64,000 nt of DNA from the NCBI RefSeq assembly GCF_004217315.1, contig NZ_SGWR01000002.1, positions 922,414 to 986,413 on the forward strand. Reading direction: 5' to 3'. The notes under the pieces are model-generated. The model was not told the DNA's origin. It ran no database searches and saw only the letters and a program-made list of their open reading frames with translations. The DNA is from Corticibacter populi (GTDB taxonomy: Bacteria > Pseudomonadota > Gammaproteobacteria > Burkholderiales > Burkholderiaceae_C). Positions 44,370-52,229 of the stretch are shown here, one piece after another; within the stretch, counting starts at the first letter, position 1, and each line of letters begins with the position of its first letter. The position numbers were made by a program, and so were the translations under genes.

Positions 44370-45398
44370 TCAGGCGCTGGCGGCGGCGCGGTTGAGGCGG
44401 TCGCGCACACCATCCCAGGCGGAGCCGGCCGGCAGCTCCTCGATCCAGATCAGGCGCACGCCCAGGCCATCGAACTCGCGCAGCAGGCGGAACAGCTCGT
44501 GTGCGACCTGCTCGGGCTGCGCGGGCATGCGCCGCAGCACCAGTTCGCGCGAGGCGCTCTTCATCGGCGTGCGGCTGTAGACGGCGATGTGGCGCGCCTG
44601 GGCACCCAGCACATCGAGACCCGCCTGCAGCGACGCCGCATCCATCAGGCGGACCTTGGCGTTGGGCGCGTAATGAGCCGTCAGCGTGCCGGGAGCACGC
44701 GGCGTGTCATCTTCCGCGTCGTCGATCAGCGCGTGCTCACCCGGCCCGGTCGCGCCATGCACATCGACCGGCAAGCCGCACGCCTGGGCAATGGCCGCGG
44801 CCGCAATATGGCCCGGCCGCAGGATGACGGGCCGGCCCCGGCTGCAGTCGACGATGGTCGACTCGATGCCCACCTCGCAGTCGCCGCCGTCGAGCACCAG
44901 CAGGTCGTCACCGAACTCGGCCGCAACGTGCGCAGCGCTGGTCGGGCTGACGCGCCCGAAGCGGTTGGCGCTGGGCGCGGCAATGCCGCGCACCGGTGGC
45001 TCGGCCTGCAGCGCCGCCAGCATCAGCTGGCGCGCCACCGGGTGCGAGGGCGAACGCAGCCCGATGGTGGCCTGGCCGGCCGCCGCTGATTCTGCCGCGC
45101 CCGGACGGCGCGGCAGAATCAGCGTCAGCGGTCCAGGCCAGAAGGCCTGCATCAACGCCAGGGCAAATGGCGGAATGTCGGCGGCAAAGTGCTGCGCTGC
45201 CGCCACATCGGGCACGTGCACGATGAGCGGATGGTCGCTCGGGCGGCCCTTGCGCTCGTAGATGCGCGCCACTGCCGCGCCATTCTCCGCATCGGCGGCC
45301 AGCCCATAGACGGTCTCGGTCGGCAGGCCCAGCAGCTGGCCCTGCTGCAGCGCCTGAACGGCCGCGGCCATGGCGTGGGAATCGGGCAGGAGAATCAT
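44370..45398 (-). CDS. tsaC: L-threonylcarbamoyladenylate synthase (Sua5/TsaC)
   Basis: 342 residues, the longer Sua5 form. The YrdC domain (residues 1-200) shows GQLLGLPTETVYGLAADA, ERKGRPSDHPLIVHV, FWPGPLTLILPRR, GLRSPSHPVARQLM, and the APSANRFGRVSPTSAAHV block. The C-terminal domain ends with LREFDGLGVRLIWIEELP. It makes threonylcarbamoyl-AMP from Thr, bicarbonate and ATP for the t6A37 tRNA modification. It is third in a purE-purK-tsaC run; the ATG at 45398 is used instead of an upstream TTG. Confidence 0.92.
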   Translation of the reverse strand: MILLPDSHAMAAAVQALQQGQLLGLPTETVYGLAADAENGAAVARIYERKGRPSDHPLIVHVPDVAAAQHFAADIPPFALALMQAFWPGPLTLILPRRPGAAESAAAGQATIGLRSPSHPVARQLMLAALQAEPPVRGIAAPSANRFGRVSPTSAAHVAAEFGDDLLVLDGGDCEVGIESTIVDCSRGRPVILRPGHIAAAAIAQACGLPVDVHGATGPGEHALIDDAEDDTPRAPGTLTAHYAPNAKVRLMDAASLQAGLDVLGAQARHIAVYSRTPMKSASRELVLRRMPAQPEQVAHELFRLLREFDGLGVRLIWIEELPAGSAWDGVRDRLNRAAASA

Positions 45399-45443
45399 GG
45401 CGGGAGTGGCGGCTGGCGACGGCAATGCAGAAATGCGGAAATG

Positions 45444-46640
45444 TCAGAAGTCGAGTGGCAGGCCCAGTTGCCGGGCCGCGCGCGCGGCCGTCTCCAGCGC
45501 AACCTCCGTCGTGTCGGCAGTGATGGTGACGTGGCCCATCTTGCGGCCGCGGCGCGCCTCGGCCTTGCCATAAAGATGCAGGTGCACGCCCGGCAGGCCC
45601 AGAATGGCGGCCCAGTCCGGGGTGCGCGGGGCCTGCGAGCCGCTGGGGAACCACAGGTCGCCCAGCACATTGAGCATGACGGCCGGGCTGTGCTGGCGCG
45701 GCGCCGTCAACGGCAGTCCCGCCAGCGTGCGCACCTGCAACTCGAACTGCGAGACATCGCAGGCATCGATGCTGTAGTGGCCGCTGTTGTGCGGGCGCGG
45801 CGCCATTTCGTTGGCGACCACGCTGCCATCGCCAAGCACGAAGAACTCCACGCACAGCACGCCCACGTAACCGGTGCCCTCGGCGATGCGCCGCGCCGCC
45901 TGCAGCACCTGCTGGGCGACCGGCTCGGCGATGTGGCCCGGCAGCACCAGCGTGGTGGCCAGAATGCCGTTGCGGTGGATGTTGCGTTGCACCGGCAGGT
46001 GGACGATGGTGCCGTCGAAGCCGCGCGCCAGCACCACCGAGACCTCATAGTCGAGTTCCAGGCGCTGCTCCAGCACGCAGACCACCTGCCCAAGCGTCTG
46101 CCAGGCCTCGCGCAGCGCAGCGCGGTCGGCCACGGTGATCTGGCCCTTGCCGTCATAGCCGAGCCGGGCCGTCTTGAGGATGCCGGGCAGCAATTCCTCA
46201 TCGACCGCCTGCAGCGCAGCCTCGGAATCGATGACGGCAAACGGTGCGCAGGGCACACCGAGCTGGCGGAAATGGTTTTTCTCGGTGGCACGGTCCTGGG
46301 CAATGGCCACCGCGGCCGCGGCCGGTGCCACACGCTTCAATTGCGCCAGTGCGGTCAGCGCGGCCGCCGGCACGTTCTCGAATTCGGTGGTGATGGCATC
46401 GGCCTCATGGGCCAGTGCGGCCAGTCCCTCGGCATTTTCATAGCCGGCGGCGACGTGTCGGTGGCTGACCAGTCCGGCCGGGCTGGCGGCATCCGGGTCC
46501 AGAACCGCCGTGCGGTAGCCCATGGACTGGGCGGCATGCACGAACATCTGTCCCAGTTGGCCGCCGCCCATGACCCCCAGCGTGGCGCCAGGCAGGATGG
46601 ACGGGAAGGCGGCTGGCTCGTTGGTGGCATGCGCGCTCAT
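45444..46640 (-). CDS. purK: 5-(carboxyamino)imidazole ribonucleotide synthase
   Basis: 398 residues. The ATP-grasp carboxylase of purine synthesis converts AIR, ATP and bicarbonate to N5-CAIR. Visible are TLGVMGGGQLGQMFVHAAQSMG (start), TEFENVPAAAL, RLGYDGKGQITV, and VLCVEFFVLGDGSVVANEMAPRPHNSGHYSIDACDVSQFE. It lies 43 bp downstream of purE, its metabolic partner. Confidence 0.96.
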   Translation of the reverse strand: MSAHATNEPAAFPSILPGATLGVMGGGQLGQMFVHAAQSMGYRTAVLDPDAASPAGLVSHRHVAAGYENAEGLAALAHEADAITTEFENVPAAALTALAQLKRVAPAAAAVAIAQDRATEKNHFRQLGVPCAPFAVIDSEAALQAVDEELLPGILKTARLGYDGKGQITVADRAALREAWQTLGQVVCVLEQRLELDYEVSVVLARGFDGTIVHLPVQRNIHRNGILATTLVLPGHIAEPVAQQVLQAARRIAEGTGYVGVLCVEFFVLGDGSVVANEMAPRPHNSGHYSIDACDVSQFELQVRTLAGLPLTAPRQHSPAVMLNVLGDLWFPSGSQAPRTPDWAAILGLPGVHLHLYGKAEARRGRKMGHVTITADTTEVALETAARAARQLGLPLDF

Positions 46641-46683
46641 ATGCGGTGCAATCCTCTGTTGGTCGGTGGTTTTTCGTCCGGCG

Positions 46684-47181
46684 TCACGAAGCCAGGGGCG
46701 GCAGCGTCATGTTGCGCGCCACTTCCGTCTGCGCGGCGCGGAACTGCTGCAGCTTCTGCTGCAAGGCCTCGTCATGCAGCGCCAGCATGGCCACCGCAAA
46801 CAGCGCGGCATTGGCGGCGCCGGCAGCGCCGATGGCAAAGGTGGCCACCGGCACGCCCTTGGGCATTTGCACGATGCTGTGCAGCGAATCAACGCCGTGC
46901 AGGTGCCGGCTGGCCACCGGCACGCCCAGCACCGGCACGGTGGTCTTGGCCGCCAGCATGCCCGGCAGGTGGGCCGCGCCACCGGCACCGGCAATGATGG
47001 CCTGCAGACCACGCGGACCGGCCGCCTCGGCGTAGGCGAACATGTCGTCGGGCATGCGATGGGCCGAAACCACACGTGCCTCATGGGCAACGGCGAACTG
47101 CTCGAGAATGGAGACGGCGTGCTGCATGGTGTCCCAGTCGCTGCTGGAACCCATGACCACGCCGACCTGAATGCGTGTCAT
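46684..47181 (-). CDS. purE: 5-(carboxyamino)imidazole ribonucleotide mutase
   Basis: 165 residues. Class I PurE converts N5-CAIR to CAIR. The family start [17 protein letters not shown] is followed by [43 protein letters not shown] and [19 protein letters not shown]. It is the first gene of purE-purK-tsaC. Confidence 0.97.
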   Translation of the reverse strand: MTRIQVGVVMGSSSDWDTMQHAVSILEQFAVAHEARVVSAHRMPDDMFAYAEAAGPRGLQAIIAGAGGAAHLPGMLAAKTTVPVLGVPVASRHLHGVDSLHSIVQMPKGVPVATFAIGAAGAANAALFAVAMLALHDEALQQKLQQFRAAQTEVARNMTLPPLAS

Positions 47182-47428
47182 GGCAAAGTCGGGGCAAGGC
47201 GGTTGAAAAGGCGGATTCTACGTGCTGGCTGGCCGCTCCATCGCGCCCGCCTTGCGAGGCACGGCCTTTTGCGGCCCATGCAAGCCCCATCCCCGCCCAT
47301 GGCTGCGCCGGGCACTATATAGTTCTGTCATCCCCGTGCGCAAGCCGCAGACGCCATGGTAAACAGCCCGCGGCCATGCCATTCATCCCTTTCATGCCAA
47401 CGCCGCCTGAGCGATTGAAGAGATTCCC

Positions 47429-48328
47429 ATGATCGATGTCACCATTGAAAATTTCGAAGCCGAAGTGATCCACGCCTCCATGCAGACGCCGGTGCTGGTG
47501 GACTTCTGGGCACCCTGGTGCGGTCCCTGCCGCACGCTCGGACCCATCCTGGAAAAGCTGGAGACGGCCTATGGCGGCCGCTTCAAGCTCGTCAAGATCG
47601 ACTCCGACCAGGAGCAGCAGATCGCCAGCATGTTCGGCGTGCGCAGCATTCCGACCTGTGTGCTGATGGTCGAAGGCCGCCCGGTCGATGGCTTCATGGG
47701 TGCGCTGCCGGAAGGGCAGGTGCGCGAGTTCCTCGACAAGCACCTGCCGGCCGGCGAAACCATCCCCGAGGAAGAGGACCTGCAGGAGCCAGAGCCGGAA
47801 ACCGATCTGCAGACCCGCCTGGAGCAGCTGCAGAAAGCCGTGCAGGAAAAGCCGGACGATGAGCAGGCCCGGTTCGACTACGTCAAGCTGCTGCTGGAGA
47901 TGGGCCTGGAGGACGAGGCCAAGGTGGCATTTGCCCCGGTCATCGCGCTGGCCGAGACGTCACAGCGCTACGGCGCGCTCAAGACCTGGATGGACGCGCT
48001 GGACCTGGTGCACCACCTCGGCGATGCCAATGCCCGCCTGAAGGAACTCGATGCCGCGATTGCCTCCAACCGCCGCGACTTCGCCGCCCGCTTAGAGCGC
48101 GCGCGCATCCTGCTCGCGCACAACCAGTGGACCGCCGCGATGGACGAGCTGCTGGAGATCCTGATGCGCGACAAGGGCTGGGAAGACGGCCTGGCCCGCA
48201 AGGCCTATGTGGCCATCCTGGAGCTGATTGAGCCGCCGCGCCCGCCGGTGGCCGAAGGCCAGATTCCGCCCGAGGACCCCACTGTGGCGAGCTACCGCCG
48301 GCGCCTCTCGAGCGTGGTGCTGAGCTGA
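47429..48328 (+). CDS. Thioredoxin-TPR protein, YbbN/CnoX-like
   Basis: 299 residues. The N-terminal thioredoxin domain (1-110) has the complete active site FWAPWCGPCRTLG and cis-Pro region VRSIPTCVLMVEG. A helical C-terminal half with TPR-like repeats (QARFDYVKLLLEMGLEDEAKVAF) follows. This is the layout of YbbN/CnoX, a holdase and redox chaperone; E. coli CnoX lacks the CxxC motif, whereas this protein keeps CGPC and may be redox active. It is divergent from purE, followed after 112 bp by hemJ. Confidence 0.9.
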   Translation: MIDVTIENFEAEVIHASMQTPVLVDFWAPWCGPCRTLGPILEKLETAYGGRFKLVKIDSDQEQQIASMFGVRSIPTCVLMVEGRPVDGFMGALPEGQVREFLDKHLPAGETIPEEEDLQEPEPETDLQTRLEQLQKAVQEKPDDEQARFDYVKLLLEMGLEDEAKVAFAPVIALAETSQRYGALKTWMDALDLVHHLGDANARLKELDAAIASNRRDFAARLERARILLAHNQWTAAMDELLEILMRDKGWEDGLARKAYVAILELIEPPRPPVAEGQIPPEDPTVASYRRRLSSVVLS

Positions 48329-48440
48329 GTCAAGGCCGGCCTGCCGCGCTTGCGGCACCATCGGGTGTCCGCAACGGCAGTTGCCATGATGGCCGATCCT
48401 TGCCCGCAAGAAGAGTGGCAGCCCAACAAGAATTCCCACG

Positions 48441-48875
48441 ATGACATATCTCCTGGTCAAGGCCTTTCACATCATTTTCGTCACCAGCTGGTTTGCCGGC
48501 CTGTTCTACCTGCCGCGCATCTTCGTCAATCTGGCGGAGGTTCCGGCCAGCTCGGTGGCCGAGCAGGAGCGCCTGCTCGGCATGGCCCGCCGCCTGTTGC
48601 GCTTTACCACCATCCTGGCCGTGCCAGCCCTGGCACTGGGCCTGTGGCTGTGGCTGGGCTATGGCATCGGGCGCGGGCCCGGCAATGGCTGGATGCACGC
48701 CAAGCTGACCCTGGTGGTGCTGGTGCTGGGCTACCACCATGCCTGCGGGGTACTGCTGCGCAAGTTCGCGGCCGGACAGAACCAGCACTCATCGCGCTGG
48801 TACCGCTGGTTCAACGAAGTCAGTGTGCTGCTGCTCATCGGCATCGTGGTGCTGGTGGTGGCCAAGCCATTCTGA
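48441..48875 (+). CDS. hemJ: Protoporphyrinogen IX oxidase, HemJ type (CopD-like membrane protein)
   Basis: 144 residues with four membrane helices. MTYLLVKAFHIIFVTSWFAGLFYLPRIFV, with its His and the YLPRIFV motif, and the C-terminal WYRWFNEVSVLLLIGIVVLVV are characteristic of HemJ. It performs the penultimate step of haem synthesis in bacteria without HemG or HemY. A clear terminator follows at 48942. Confidence 0.88.
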   Translation: MTYLLVKAFHIIFVTSWFAGLFYLPRIFVNLAEVPASSVAEQERLLGMARRLLRFTTILAVPALALGLWLWLGYGIGRGPGNGWMHAKLTLVVLVLGYHHACGVLLRKFAAGQNQHSSRWYRWFNEVSVLLLIGIVVLVVAKPF

Positions 48876-48941
48876 GCAGCCATCCCATCGTCGGAAACAG
48901 GCAATCATTTCACCGGGCATTCGCCCCGCATTCCAGACCTA

Positions 48942-48971
48942 CAGGCGCAGTGTGACTGCGCCTGTTTTTTT
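48942..48971 (+). terminator. Rho-independent terminator of hemJ
   Basis: CAGGCGCAG-TGTGA-CTGCGCCTG is a perfect 9-bp stem followed by seven T residues, 66 bp after the hemJ stop. Confidence 0.9.
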
Positions 48972-49073
48972 GCCCATTTTTTCCGCCACTGCGCCATGAC
49001 GGGGCCTGGTGACAGGCCTGTCAGGCAGAGCATTTGCACGTCTTTCCATTGTGCATTTCCAGCGTTTTCCGCA

Positions 49074-49288
49074 TGTGGATAACTTTGTGGGGAAAACCGG
49101 GACTGATCGGAACTTATCCACAGGCAGGGGCATTTCCAGCCATCCATCCACATTGACGCATCCATCCCATCCCTTCTCCAACACATGGTTTAATGAATTC
49201 CAAGACATTGTTTTTCAATGAGAAAGAAAACTTATCCACAAAAAGATGGCAGGCTTACTACTATGACTACTTCTTTTCTTCCAAAAAG
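49074..49288 (-). other. Candidate replication origin (oriC-like module A) with three perfect DnaA boxes
   Basis: DnaA boxes matching TTATCCACA exactly lie at 49074-49082, 49114-49122 and 49232-49240 (the last two on the plus strand, the first inverted). A relaxed box CCATCCACA is at 49144-49152. An AT-rich tract (49182-49300) includes the conserved block TACTATGACTA. Read on the minus strand, box starts are 88, 30 and 40 bp apart. The same arrangement recurs in inverted orientation at 59053-59267. Nearby parS sites and mnmG support origin proximity. dnaA is not in the window. Confidence 0.65.
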
Positions 49289-49438
49289 AAAACAGTGGTA
49301 GTGGAGCTGTTGAAAAGATGCTTTTTGCGTCGCGGCCATGCGTTGCCCATATCGGTTGAATGAAAATCAAGGAGCGGCGCCTGCGGTGCATGTGATTGCA
49401 CGCCCGTCAGGTCACAACCCTTTTTGCAGTCGGCATTC

Positions 49439-50143
49439 ATGGCAGAACAGATACAAGCACACACAATGACGGAAATCGATTTCGACAATCTCGATGCCTA
49501 TGCACGCTACAAGCTGATGGCCAGTTTGATCGTGCCCAGGCCGATTGCACTGGTGACGACACTGGCTGCCGACGGCACGGTGAATGCGGCGCCGTTCAGC
49601 ATGTTCAATATGGTCGGGGAGGAGCCACCGCTTCTGATGATCAGCATCAACAAGCTGGCAGAGGGATCGCTCAAGGACACGGCCGCGCACATCCTCCGCA
49701 GCGGCGAATTCGTGGTGCACATCACTGATGAGCCGATGGCAGCGGCCATGCACCGTTGCGGGGATGCCTTGCCGCGCACGCACAGTGAACTCGCCCATGC
49801 GGGCCTGACCGCCATGCCATCGCAGCGCGTGCGTCCGCCGCGCATTGGCGAAGCACCGGTGGCCTTCGAGTGCGTGCTGCACGAGACGCTGGAGAGCGCG
49901 AGTCGCTATGTTTTCATTGGCCGCGTGCTGTGGCTTGGTGCACGCCAGGGGCTGGTCGATACCGGGCGTTGGCGCGTGTCACTGCAGGATTATTTTCCGG
50001 TCGGGCGCTTCGGCGCGAGTTTCTACGTCGATTGCCGCAACCGCTTTGCCATCGATGGGGCGGGCCAGCCCGTGCGGTCAGGCACAGGCCGCGGTGTGCC
50101 TGCAGGCGCGGCCGACACCAGCACGGCAATCGATGAGATCTGA
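49439..50143 (+). CDS. Flavin reductase family protein
   Basis: 234 residues of the flavin reductase-like split barrel: YARYKLMASLIVPRPIALVTTLAADGTVNAAPFSMFNMVGEEPPLLMISIN, typical of the YwrF-type family, then TAAHILRSGEFVVHI and HSELAHAGLTAMPS. It probably reduces FMN or is an FMN-binding oxidoreductase. ATG 49439 and ATG 49466 are both possible; an earlier TTG is unlikely. It is unrelated in position to the monooxygenase system at 11 kb. Function otherwise open. Confidence 0.8.
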   Translation: MAEQIQAHTMTEIDFDNLDAYARYKLMASLIVPRPIALVTTLAADGTVNAAPFSMFNMVGEEPPLLMISINKLAEGSLKDTAAHILRSGEFVVHITDEPMAAAMHRCGDALPRTHSELAHAGLTAMPSQRVRPPRIGEAPVAFECVLHETLESASRYVFIGRVLWLGARQGLVDTGRWRVSLQDYFPVGRFGASFYVDCRNRFAIDGAGQPVRSGTGRGVPAGAADTSTAIDEI

Positions 50144-50234
50144 TAGCGTTTTCAAAGCCTCGCCATGCTTGCCATGACACCTGAATGGCTCTGAAGGGCG
50201 CGCCGATGGCGCGTGGATGGAGCTCCGCCGGATT

Positions 50235-50660
50235 TCAACGGTTGGCGTCGAGGATGGCCATGGTGATGCGTGAAATGCAGACCATTTTGCCGGCGTCGTC
50301 GACGATCTCGATCTGCCAGACGTGGGTGGTGCGGCCCAGATGCACCGGTCGCGCCGTACCTGTGACCCAGCCGGAGGTGGCCGGGCGCAGGTGGTTGGCA
50401 TTGATGTCCAGCCCCACGGCATGGCAGCCCTCGGCGGCGGCATAGTAGGCTCCCATCGAACCCAGGGTCTCGGCCAGTACCACGCTGCAGCCGCCATGCA
50501 GCAGCCCGAAAGGCTGCTTGGTGCGGGTATCGACCGGCATGCGGGCGCGCAGGAAATCATCGCCGATTTCGGTCGCTTCGATGCCCAGATGGCTCACCGC
50601 CGTGTTGGCATGTGACTTGGACATGAGTTCGAGGTTGAATTCTTTTTTCCAGATGGACAT
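50235..50660 (-). CDS. Hotdog-fold acyl-CoA thioesterase, YdiI/MenI-PaaI-like
   Basis: 141 residues: MSIWKKEFNLELMSKSHANTA, then HLGIEATEIGDDFLRARMPVDTRTKQPFGLLHGGCSVVLAETLGSMGA. The latter contains the family's HGG plus catalytic Glu (AETLGS) motif. Aryl- or acyl-CoA thioesterases of the YdiI group have this length. The start follows from the motif position; the frame is open far upstream without support. It lies convergent with the flavin reductase and divergent from the aminotransferase. Confidence 0.88.
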   Translation of the reverse strand: MSIWKKEFNLELMSKSHANTAVSHLGIEATEIGDDFLRARMPVDTRTKQPFGLLHGGCSVVLAETLGSMGAYYAAAEGCHAVGLDINANHLRPATSGWVTGTARPVHLGRTTHVWQIEIVDDAGKMVCISRITMAILDANR

Positions 50661-50828
50661 GGTGTTTGCGCCGCGTTGGAGAAATGGTCGCTCGATTCTA
50701 TCGATGGGCGCAGCCGGCTGCTGTCGCCTGCGGTATGCGCCGGATGTCCCGCTTTCGCGGGCTATCACCGGGATGGCCGGACCTGGCGGCGCGGTATGCT
50801 TGACGCTTTGATTGTCAAAAGGAAACCC

Positions 50829-51965
50829 ATGCCCGGACTGCTGCCCGATGTCGATCCCGATGGCCTGCTGGAGTTCTCGGTGGTCTACACCGATCGTGCG
50901 CTCAACCACATGTCGCAACGCTTTGTTGGCGTGATGCAGGACATTCTGGCCACGCTCAAGCAGGTCTACCAGGCCCATACCGCCGTGCTGGTGCCCGGTA
51001 GCGGCACCTTCGGCATGGAGGCGGTGGCACGCCAGTTCGCCAATGGGCAGAAAGTGCTGATCGTGCGCAACGGCTGGTTCAGCTACCGCTGGTCGCAGAT
51101 CATCGGGATGGGCCAGTTCGGCCTGCCGGGCGGGGAGGTGGTCTGCCAGGCAAGCCCGCAGGGCGAGGGCGGCGAGGCGCCGTGGGCGCCGATGCCGGCG
51201 GAGCAGGTGGCCGAACGCATTCGCGCCGAGAAACCGGCGGTGGTGTTTGCCCCGCATTGCGAGACGGCCAGCGGCATACTGCTGCCCGATGCCTACATCC
51301 GAACTGTGGCCGAGGCCGCGCATGCCGTGGGCGCGCTGCTGGTGCTCGACTGCATTGCCTCGGGTGCCGTCTGGGTGGACATGCAGGCCACGGGCGTGGA
51401 TGTACTGATCAGTGCGCCGCAAAAAGGCTGGAGCAGCTCGCCCTGCTGCGCGATGGTGATGCTTTCGCAGCGTGCGCGTGAAGCCATCGATGCCACGCAA
51501 AGTTCGAGCTTTGCCTGCGACCTGAAGAAATGGATGCAGATCGCCGAAGGCTATGAGAAGGGCCAGCATGCCTACCACACCACCATGCCCACTGATGCGC
51601 TGCTGCGCCTGCGCGATGTGATGCTGGAGACGCGCGAGCTGGGTTTCGAGCACATGCGCGAGCGCCAGATCGAACTGGGCACCAAAGTCCGCGCGCTGTT
51701 GGAGCAAAAAGGCTTTGCCAGCGTGGCCGCGGCAGGTTTCCAGTCGCCGGGTGTGGTGGTGAGCTATACCACCGACCCGGATATCCAGAGTGGCCGCAAG
51801 TTCCTGCAAGTGGGCCTGCAGGCCGCCTCGGGCGTGCCGCTGATGTGCGGCGAGGGGGCCGATTTCCGCACGTTCCGGCTGGGCCTTTTCGGCCTGGAGA
51901 AATGGCTGAACGTGGACCGCACGGTCGGCCACCTGCAGCAGGCGCTCGAACGAATGGGGGTCTGA
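50829..51965 (+). CDS. Class V aminotransferase (alanine-glyoxylate/serine-pyruvate type)
   Basis: 378 residues, PLP-dependent. MPGLLPDVDPDGLLEFSVVYTDRALNHMS is an unusual N-terminus for the family. VLVPGSGTFGMEAVARQF binds the cofactor phosphate, and HCETASGILLPDAYI follows. The PLP Asp is in LLVLDCIASGAVW and the Schiff-base Lys in LISAPQKGWSSSPCCAMV. A strong AAAGGA precedes the ATG. Its TGA stop directly abuts repeat copy 4. Likely substrates are small amino acids with glyoxylate or pyruvate; not certain. Confidence 0.85.
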   Translation: MPGLLPDVDPDGLLEFSVVYTDRALNHMSQRFVGVMQDILATLKQVYQAHTAVLVPGSGTFGMEAVARQFANGQKVLIVRNGWFSYRWSQIIGMGQFGLPGGEVVCQASPQGEGGEAPWAPMPAEQVAERIRAEKPAVVFAPHCETASGILLPDAYIRTVAEAAHAVGALLVLDCIASGAVWVDMQATGVDVLISAPQKGWSSSPCCAMVMLSQRAREAIDATQSSSFACDLKKWMQIAEGYEKGQHAYHTTMPTDALLRLRDVMLETRELGFEHMRERQIELGTKVRALLEQKGFASVAAAGFQSPGVVVSYTTDPDIQSGRKFLQVGLQAASGVPLMCGEGADFRTFRLGLFGLEKWLNVDRTVGHLQQALERMGV

Positions 51966-52148
51966 GAACCTGTTCAAAGTCTCTGCATGGAGCCGCATGG
52001 CAACGCCATGCCCTGTGGGTTGCGGCTGAAATGCTGCGTCTGCGGCGTTGCAAAGCCTCGCCGGGCCACCAGCCCGGCTGCGTTTTGCGCCTTGCAGCCA
52101 CAACCTTTCAACCACAACGGCTCTCATGCCAAGACTTTGAACAGGTTC
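51966..52148. repeat. Stop-codon-flush palindromic repeat, copy 4 (183 bp)
   Basis: The left end GAACCTGTTCAAAGTCTCTG begins one base after the aminotransferase TGA. The right end CCAAGACTTTGAACAGGTTC is its inverted repeat with few mismatches. The interior differs from copies 1 and 2 but has further palindromes (GCCGGGCCACCAGCCCGGC). It lies between convergent genes. Confidence 0.75.
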
Positions 52149-52229
52149 TGAGACCAGTCTGGTCGTTGGCAGATGATGGTGTAGATGGTGGCCTGGTCCG
52201 GATCTGGGCTTGCGGTCAGGCGCTCCGCT

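Larger units (their letters stand above)
48876..49438. other. Intergenic region: terminator plus oriC-like module A
   Basis: 563 bp without genes. It holds the hemJ terminator, three perfect DnaA boxes and an AT-rich tract, ending at the flavin reductase gene. One of the two longest non-coding stretches in the window. Confidence 0.6.

Noticed and set aside
49275-49292. TTTTCTT...AAGAAAA hairpin as a terminator
   Set aside because: The stem is short and AT-only, lies in the oriC-like tract away from gene ends, and is better explained by the AT-rich sequence.
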